This document shows positions 56,774-64,000 of a stretch of DNA of 64,000 nucleotides, piece after piece. This DNA is from Elephas maximus indicus (taxonomy: Eukaryota; Chordata; Mammalia; Proboscidea; Elephantidae), in NCBI RefSeq assembly GCF_024166365.1, contig NC_064830.1, positions 91,070,968 through 91,134,967 of the forward strand. Direction: 5' to 3'. The stretch's first letter is position 1, and each line of letters starts with the position of its first letter. The notes beneath the pieces are model-generated. The model had not been told where the DNA came from. It saw nothing but the letters and a program-made list of their open reading frames with translations, and ran no database searches. A program made the translations under genes and the position numbers.

Positions 56774-59700
56774 AGGTCAAATTGTTGTTGTTAGTGCCAC
56801 TGAGTTGGTTCCGACTCATACCAACCCTATGTGCAACAGAACAGAACAATGCCCAGTCCTGCACCATTCTCAGAGTCACTGCTATCTTTAAGCCCATCGT
56901 TGCAGCCACTGTGTCAATCTATCTTGTTGAGGGTCTTCCCCTTTTTCACTGGCCCTCTACTTTACCAAGCATGACGTCCTTCTCCAGGGACTGATCCCTC
57001 CTCAGAACATGTTCAAAGTACATGAGATGAAATCTCACCATCCTCACTCCTAAGAAGCATTCTGGCTGTACTTCCAAGACAGATTTGTTTGTTATTCTGG
57101 TGGTCCATGGTATATTCTCTATTCTTCACCAGCACCATAACTCAAATGCATCACTTCTTTGGTCTTCCCTATTCATATCGCCAAGATAGTTTTAAAGCAA
57201 TTACGCATCCTCTTTGCTAATTATTAGTTGACATTTAAAATCTCTTTGCATGCATATGAGGCTACTGAAAAAACCATGGCTTGGGTCAGGTGTGCTTTAG
57301 TCCTCAATGTGACATCTTTGCTTTTTAATACTTTAATAAAGAGGTCTTTTGCAGCAGGTTTGCCCAAGGCAATACATCGTTTGATTTCTTGACTGCCATT
57401 TCCATGGGCATTGATTGTGGATCCAAGTAAACTGAAATCCTTGACAGTTTCAATATTTTCTCTGTTTATCGTGATGTTGCTTGTTGGTTCATTTGTGAGG
57501 ATTTTTGTTTTCTGTAGGTTGAGGTGTAATCCATACTGAAGGCTGTCATATTTGGTCTTCATCAGTAAGTGCTTCAAGTTCTCTTCATTTTCAGCAAGCA
57601 AGATTGTGTCATCTACATGTCATGTGTTGTTAATGAGCCTTCTTCCAATCGTGATGCCGAGTTCATCGTCATATAGTCCAGCTTCTTGGATCATTTGCTC
57701 AGCATACAGATTGAATAAGTAAGGTGAAAGGATACAACCCTGATGCACACCTTTCCTGATTTTAAACTATGCAGTATTCTCTTGTTCTGTTCAGACGACT
57801 ACTTCTTGGTCTATGTAGGTTCTGTATAAGCACAATTAGGCGTTCTGGAATCCCCATTCTTCTCAGTGTTACCCATAATTTGTTATGATTCACACAGTGG
57901 AATGCCTTTTCATAGTTAGTAAAACACAGGTAAATATCTTTCTGGTATTCTCTACTTTCAGCCAAGATCCATCTGACATCAGCAATGATACCCCTCATTC
58001 CACGTTCTCCTTTGAATCTGGCCTGAATCTCTGGCAGTTCCCTTTCGATGTACTGCTGCAACTGCTTCTGAATTACCTTCATCAAAATTTTACTTGCATG
58101 TGACGTTAATGATATGGTTAGATAATTTCTGCATTCTGTTGGATCCCCTTTCTTTGGAATGGGCACAAATACAGATCTCTTCCAGTTGATTGGACAGGTA
58201 GTTGTCTTCCAAAATTCTTAGCATAGGCAAGTGAGCACTTCCAGCATTGCATCTCAATTGGTATTCTGTGGATTCCCGGAGCCTTGTTTTCACCAGTGCC
58301 TTCAGTGCAGCTTGGACTTCTTTCTTCAATACCATTGGTATGCCGCCTCCTGAAATGGTCGAACATTGACCAGTTCTTTTTGGTATAATGACTCTGTGTA
58401 TTCCTTCCATCTTCTTTTGATGCTTCCTGCATTGTTCAATATTTTGCCCATTGAATCCTTCAGTATTGTAATTCAAGGCTTGAATTTTTTCTTCAGTTCT
58501 TTCAGCTTGAAAAATGTCATGTGTGTTCTTCTCCTTTGATTTTCTAATTCCAGGTCTTTGAACATTTCATTACAATACTTTGTCTTCTTGAGCCACCCTT
58601 TGAAATCTGTTCAGCTCTTTTACTTCAACACTTCTTCCATTCACTTTAGCTACTCTGCGTTCAAGGGCAACTTTCAGAGTCTCTTCTGACATCCATTTTG
58701 GTCCTTCTTTCCTGTCTTTTTAATGACCTTTTGCTTCCTTCATGCATGATGTCCTCCCGCAACTCACCTGGTCTTGAGTCATTATTGTTCAGTACATCAA
58801 ATCTAGAGATTACCTCTAAATTCAGGTGGGATATACTCAAGATCGTACGTTGGGTCTTGTGGACTTGTTTTCATTTTCTTCAGCTTCAGCTTGCACTTGA
58901 GTATGAGCAATTGATGGTCTCTTTTGCAGTCGGCCCCTGGCCCTGTTCTAACTGATGATATTGAGCTTCTCCACTGTCTCTTTCCACAGATATAGTCAAT
59001 TTTATTTCTGTCTAGTCCATCTGGCAAGGTCCATGTGTATAGTTGCCATTTATGTTATTGAAAAAAGATATTTCTGATGGGTAGGTCGTTGGTCTTGCAA
59101 AATTTTATCATTCAATCTCTGACATCATTTCTATCACCAAAGCCATGTTTTCCAGCTACTGATCCTTTGTTTCCAACTTTTGCATTCCAATTGCCAGTAA
59201 TTATCAATTATCTTGATTGTACATCTGATAAATTTCCGACTGCAGAAGTTGATAAAGAAAAATCTTCAATTTCTTCATCTTTGGCATTAGTGATTGGTGT
59301 GTCAATTTGAATAATAGTCGTATTAAGTGGTCTTCCATGTAGGCGTCTGGATATTATCCTATCACTGACAGCATTGTACTTTAGGATAGATCTTGAAATT
59401 TTCTTTTTGACAATGAATGTGATGCCCTTCTTCAGTTTGTCATTCCTGGCATAGTAGACCATATGATTGATTCAAAATGGCCAAAACCAGTCCATTTCAG
59501 CTTACTCTTACCTAGGATATTGATCCTTATGCATTCCATTTCAGTTTTTATGATTTCCAGTTTTTCTAGATTCATACTTTGTACATTTTGTGTTCCAATA
59601 ATCAGTGGATGTTTGCAGCTTTTCAGCTTATTTTTGAGTTGTGCCATATCAACAAGTGAAGGTCCCGAAATCTTTACTCCATCCATGCCATTAAGGTTGA

Positions 59701-59998
59701 TTGTACTTTGAGGAGGCAGCTCATCACCAGTTGTATTTTGAATGCCTTCCAACCTGAGGGTCTCATCTTCTGGCACTAATGAGACAGTGTTCCACTGCTA
59801 TTCATAAGGTTGTCACTGGCTGATTTTTTTAAGAAGCAGATCACTAGGTTCTTCTTCCTAGTCTGTGTTAGTCTAGAAGCTCTGCTGAAACCTATCTACC
59901 ATGTATGACCTTGCTGGTATTTGAAATTCAGGTGGCATATCTTCCAGCATCACAGCAACACACAAGCCACCACAGTATGACAGACTGACAGATGAGTG
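56774..59998 (-). mobile_element. Nearly full-length RTE (BovB-type) LINE
   Basis: On the minus strand the 5' end (reverse of aagccaccacagtatgacag) is followed by an endonuclease part (59432-59776; GTQNVQSMN), a reverse transcriptase in broken frames (57762-58476, 57224-57601; SLTSHASKILMKVIQ, DFSLLGSTINAHG) and the 3' end with ttgttgttagtgcc reversed. Length of about 3.2 kb is close to the family's full size. Several frameshifts and stops make it inactive. It interrupts an ERVL. Confidence 0.88.
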
Positions 59999-59999
59999 G

Positions 60000-61005
60000 T
60001 GGTTGGGACAAATAAAAGAAATAATATAAGGATATGGAATTGGGTGGCTCTTGTTGGATGCCATTGATTTCTCAAAAAGAAAACAGCAGGCTCGGGGCTT
60101 AAGGCAAAATGTGGAAGTCATAGGGCCTCCTTGGTAGGATTTAATGGAGAATGAGAAACGTTGGGAAAGCCTGACTTTTCAAGAAAGGCAAATCTAGCCA
60201 AGGTCAGGATCTTGATAGGAAAAAAGTGGAAGAGGATGAGACTGCATGGGTAGATGTACTTGACCACTTTAAATCCATAGATTCCCCTGAACTCTGGCAC
60301 TGCAGAAGTAACCCACCTTATTGGAAAACGAGACCTTTCTCCTTGCTTGAAAATAATGCAGAATCCTCAAATAAGCAGGCAACGTACAAGTCAATGCTGG
60401 CACCCCTCAGATTCTGCTCCCAGCTCCTACCTGTCCAGAGATCAGTCAGGAGGATCCATTCTCACCATGACCTGACTGCAAGTGCTGGGTCTGTTAAGGG
60501 AGGAGAAGGATGATCGAAAAAAGGAGCTGAAGGGTCTGGTTAATGTACTGGCAGGAACTGGGAGACTAGTCTGAGAGTGGATCCTGTGGGTGCTGATCAA
60601 GTAGCATGGAATATAAATTTGGAGAGTTTGAAAACACGAGGGCACTCTCATGTGACAGAATTTAATGCTGGCAAGGCAGAGTCTAATACACTGCCGAGAT
60701 GATCCTTGAAAGCTTAGAGAAGGCAATGGCCCACATTAAATGAAGTAGAGGTACCAGGAGTGCTGTCACAGGCTGTGAAAGAAGAGATCAAAAGACTCAG
60801 AAATAGGTCTGAGTGGAATTATTATGTAAGCTATGTTCCTTAAGGTGGTCTGGAGAGCATTCTGTTTACCAAGGTTATAAGAAATACACTGGTTGGGGGC
60901 CATCAGCATCACTGAGGAGCCTAGTAGTGGCTATCTTCATTGGCTGAGGCTGGTGGCAGAGATGCTGTTACATAATTGGGCTTCCTAGTAGCAAAAGGGA
61001 TGATA
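60000..61005 (+). mobile_element. Probable ERVL internal sequence upstream of pol
   Basis: This lies between the LTR-like end and clear ERVL pol and is in the same orientation. I see no intact frame and no confident gag motif, so the assignment rests on position. Confidence 0.35.
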
Positions 61006-61007
61006 AA

Positions 61008-61200
61008 ATTCATTGTCATCAGGTCAATTCCAACTCAGCGACCCTACAGGACAGAGTAGAACTGACCCATAGGATTTTCAAGGCTGTAATCTTTATGGAA
61101 GCAGATTGCCACATCTCCCACGGAGTGGCTGGTGGGTTTGAACTGCTGACCTTTCAGTTAGTAGCCAAGAGCTTAACCACTGCACCACCTGGGCTCTTGG
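61008..61200 (-). mobile_element. AfroSINE, long form, minus orientation
   Basis: Catcaggtcaattccaactc tail, ggctgtaatctttatggaag middle, cacggagtggctggtgggtt and gagcttaaccactgcaccac head. Confidence 0.92.
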
Positions 61201-61269
61201 AATAGCAGAGGTCAAGTGTCAACACAACTCACAGAAGCACTCACAGAAGCAAGGTAGGTATAATTACCA

Positions 61270-61450
61270 AAATGGGTAGCAAGGTTTGAAAGGGGAGAGG
61301 GGATTGGAAGGCTGACTTGCAGGGATATATGGTGATAGCTAATAGAACAAGGGTATTACTTAATATATTTAATCAGAAAAGATAAGGGTGAATGAGCATG
61401 GTTGAATTGATGTATGTTTTCCTGTGTATATTCTCAACAACAGAAACAAG
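61270..61450 (+). mobile_element. L1-like 3'-end fragment
   Basis: Gttgaattgatgtatgttttcctgtgt followed by tattctcaacaacag matches the tail of the repeat at 49120-49345. The 5' part is less clear. Confidence 0.45.
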
Positions 61451-61619
61451 AAAAACTAAAAAACAGGAATGGGCATGTGACAAGGAAATTAAGGAGAAAC
61501 AGTATAAATGGAATAGTAAATCTCTAGAACTCAAAAAAAAAAAAAAAGTCTGGGGACAGCAGCCCCAAAGAAAAGTCACAATGCCTTTCCCAGTTCCATA
61601 TATAAGCTAATTTTCATAC

Positions 61620-61965
61620 CTAAAACCCATTGACTGAAGGTGAGTCCAGTTTCCTCAAGGAAGGATCCTACAACATCATGGCAAATATGAAATCATTCCT
61701 CCCCAAAGGGGACTGTGGTCCTTTCCTGAGGTAACCATACAGTGGAAGAAGTGGAATACCCAAAGCTACATCATTCTCCCCTCTCTCCTTTAGAGTAAGG
61801 CATATGGGAATCATAATAAATGGTGTCCTAAGCCAGGTCTGCATTACACTGGGTCCATGGATCCACTTCATGGTCGTTTCCTTGATCCTTAAGTGTGTAA
61901 TTAGAATGGATGGACATACCCAGCAATTGGTAGAACCCTCCCTCACCTTGGTTCCTTGGCCTGTA
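61620..61965 (+). pseudogene. Probable ERVL pol remnant (5' part)
   Basis: Sequence such as acactgggtccatggatccac precedes the clear ERVL reverse transcriptase region in the same orientation. It is broken and not coding. Confidence 0.4.
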
Positions 61966-61984
61966 GATTAAAAGCTATTGTAGT

Positions 61985-62060
61985 AGGAGAGAAATGATTT
62001 TGTTAGCATCTTCATGCTTGAAAATGACATGAGAGAATCTATAAATATAGCGGAAGCCCT
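61985..62060 (+). repeat. Partial second copy of the ZKSCAN5 3' fossil segment
   Basis: Ttagcatcttcatgcttgaaa, gagagaatctataaatata and gcgga match 55087-55155 with few differences over about 70 bp. It sits between two ERVL pol pieces. Confidence 0.6.
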
Positions 62061-62149
62061 GGAGACTACTCATCTTCAGTCAAGACAGTTAAGCAAAAAA
62101 TATATTTCATCTTGAGGAGGAATGGCAGAAATTAGTACCACCATTATAA

Positions 62150-62745
62150 AATGGATGTAGGGGTGGTAGCCCTTTTCATATCCCCATCCAATTCACCAGC
62201 CTTGCCCCTATAAAAACTAGATGAATCACAGAAAATGACAATGAACTACAGTAAACTTAGCCAAGTATTAACCCCAATTACAGCTGCTGTGCCACATATA
62301 ATAACCTCACTAGGATGAATTAACAGCTTCAGATATGTATCAAGTGGCTACTGTTGTGAATACATTCTTTTAAATACTTTTATCAGGGAAAAGATAGGAA
62401 ATAGTTGTCATTATCATGAGATAATAGTTTACATTCACCTCCTTGCCCCAAGGCTATGTTAATTCTCTCTGTCATAGTCCAAAGAAACTTGAACTGCCTG
62501 AACATCCTGCAGAACATAACATTGGCCATTATAATGATGCCATTCTGTTAGTGGAACATAATAAACAAGAAGTGGCAAGATCTCTGCTTTGGTAAAGTAC
62601 ATACACTCCAGGAGGCAGGCGATAAATCCTTCAAAAATTCAGGAACTTGCCACATTTGTGAAGTTTTTAGGGGTCTAGTGATCTGGAGCATCCCTTCCAT
62701 AGTACAATCATTGCACCTCCCACATTTTACCACTAAGAAGAAGCA
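62150..62745 (+). pseudogene. ERVL pol remnant: reverse transcriptase region
   Basis: An ERVL-class reverse transcriptase region is recognisable at nucleotide level (ccaattacagctgctgtgcc, ggctatgttaattctctctg, catcctgcagaacataacatt, aatttttaggggtc-like decay). The catalytic Asp-Asp area and the frame are disrupted, so it is a dead endogenous retrovirus copy. Confidence 0.7.
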
Positions 62746-62749
62746 CAAC

Positions 62750-63285
62750 AACATGCAACAATTGCGTGTATTTGTGTGTAGCAGTGAAGGAAGGAAAGTC
62801 ATAAATAGGAGAAGGAAATGGACATGAATAATGACCTCATTTGCCATGAGACCAGAATAACTGGATGGTGCCTAACTACTATTACTGACTGTTTAAAGAT
62901 TCTATAGAAGAATTTTGATCAAAAGGGAGGCAATGCAGAATAGAATTTCAAATTCTCATGAAATCCAGGCTTTCTAGAGCCATTAAGCCTGGATGAACCC
63001 CTGAAACTATTGCCCTGAGATAATCTTTAAACCTTAAGCCAAAAATATTCCCTGAAGTCTTTAAACAATAATTTAGTAAAGAATGTCTGCCTTGAGCATT
63101 GTGCTTTGAGAACTATCTATATAGAATCGACAACAGCAATTTGAAAGATCAGATAGGAAACTTAGTGGGCAGTGAGTTTATGTTAATAGGGGAGAAACAA
63201 TTCTGAAAAGGAGAATGAGGATGATTATACAACTTGAAGAATGTAATCGATGTCACTGAATTGTACATGGGTTTTGAAGACAGTA
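62750..63285 (+). mobile_element. L1-like 3' end, second copy
   Basis: Matches 48620-49120 in order (catgagaccagaataactgg, gaaactattgccctgagat, tgtctgccttgagcattgtg, cttgaagaatgtaatcgatg). It separates the ERVL reverse transcriptase from the RNase H region. Confidence 0.65.
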
Positions 63286-63309
63286 TACTCCATACTTAGT
63301 AATATTGTT

Positions 63310-63890
63310 CTACCCTTTTTATTTGGTGATGCAGAAGGCTATCAGTTTTGAGTGGAACCCAAAGTAAGAAAGGCCTCTGCAGCAGGCCCTGTGTGTAGTA
63401 CAGGCAGTCCTGCTACCTGGGCCATATGATCCAGTGTACCCCAAGCTTCTAGAGGTATCTGTGGTAAGAAAAACTGTTGTATGGAGTCTCTGGCAAGCCC
63501 TAATAAAAGACTTCAGTGCAGACCCTTAGGATTCTGAGGCAAGGCCATGCCATCTGCACTATACATAGTTCAAAACAAGTTCTGGCATGTTATTGGGCCC
63601 TACTTGAAATGGAATACCGTACCTGACTTTGCCACAGAAAGTGGCCACGTGGCCAGAATTGCCCATCAGGAGTTGTTTACTGTCAAATTCATCAAGTCAT
63701 AAGGTCAGATGGGCCCAGCAGCCGTCCATCATAAGTACAATAATTGGTGCATCCAGGATTGGGCTGAAGTAGGCCTAAAAAAAAAAAAAAAAGCCTAGTG
63801 GGTAATAAAAAGCTGAATGAACAGGTATCCCAGACCCCTAAGTCACCTACCACTGTTGAACTCGTGCTTCTCCCTCAGCTCAAATCTTGA
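63310..63890 (+). pseudogene. ERVL pol remnant: RNase H to connection region
   Basis: Ggtgatgcagaaggctatcag, cctgggccatatgatccagtg, ctgtatggagtctctggcaag-like text and gttattgggccctacttg follow ERVL pol order downstream of the reverse transcriptase. Stops and small deletions break the frame. An A run at 63777-63792 lies inside. Confidence 0.7.
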
Positions 63891-64000
63891 GAGGGATTCC
63901 TTATGACCAGCTGACAGAGAACAAAAGTCCTGGCTTAGTTTAATATGTTGACTGAAGCCAAAAATGTCCTACTGCTGCACTACGTCTTCCTCACAGTGAT

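Noticed and set aside
57224..59776. Several minus-strand ORFs as genes
   Set aside because: All lie in one RTE LINE in the expected order and in broken frames.

Overview
This is mammalian nuclear DNA, almost certainly from an afrotherian and most likely a proboscidean (elephant) or close relative. The lineage evidence is the repeat content: about twenty tRNA-headed AfroSINE copies whose tails match an RTE LINE that is also present, a tRNA-Gly-headed RTE SINE, a nearly full-length RTE (BovB-type) element, a 7.9 kb L1, and many ERVL/MaLR-like LTRs. Nothing prokaryotic, no CRISPR array and no functional RNA gene was seen.

Two host protein genes are present, arranged head to head. ZNF394 lies on the minus strand at 1.4-11.9 kb. 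It has a SCAN exon (11106-11576), a 127-nt KRAB-A exon (7504-7630) and a zinc-finger exon (1564-2648), encoding 560 aa with seven C2H2 fingers. ZKSCAN5 lies on the plus strand at about 34.7-56 kb. It has six coding exons (36069-36482, 40242-40380, 44696-44787, 45078-45213, 50690-51298, 53757-54874) encoding 835 aa: SCAN, a degenerate KRAB-like exon, then twelve good C2H2 fingers and one broken one. Every junction has GT/AG ends and the phases add up to open frames. Both assignments rest on extended protein similarity to the human proteins as I remember them. This pair matches the ZNF394-ZKSCAN5 region of human 7q22.1. Both are probable nuclear DNA-binding regulators.

Layout: 1-1.4 kb, flank of ZNF394; 1.4-11.9 kb, ZNF394, whose introns hold an old L1 broken by an RTE and an MLT1 LTR; 12-34.4 kb, intergenic DNA packed with transposons (L1 at 14510-22418, an RPS26 processed pseudogene cut in two by a younger L1 at 24.6-25.85 kb, nested LTRs at 26-33 kb, RTE 3' ends and AfroSINEs); 34.5-35.6 kb, GC-rich promoter of ZKSCAN5 with two candidate first exons; 36-54.9 kb, ZKSCAN5; 54.9-56.1 kb, its 3' flank with possible fossil zinc fingers; 56.1-64 kb, remains of an ERVL provirus broken by a 3.2 kb RTE, an AfroSINE and L1 3' ends.

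I found no undescribed functional system. The best leads are the fossil fingers beyond the ZKSCAN5 stop and a partial second copy at 62 kb, the weak donor that could give a four-finger ZKSCAN5 isoform, a 219-bp palindromic TA-flanked MITE at 49.4 kb, an inverted repeat at 31.2-31.45 kb, the tandem promoter units of the L1, and the composite tRNA-Gly/RTE SINE.
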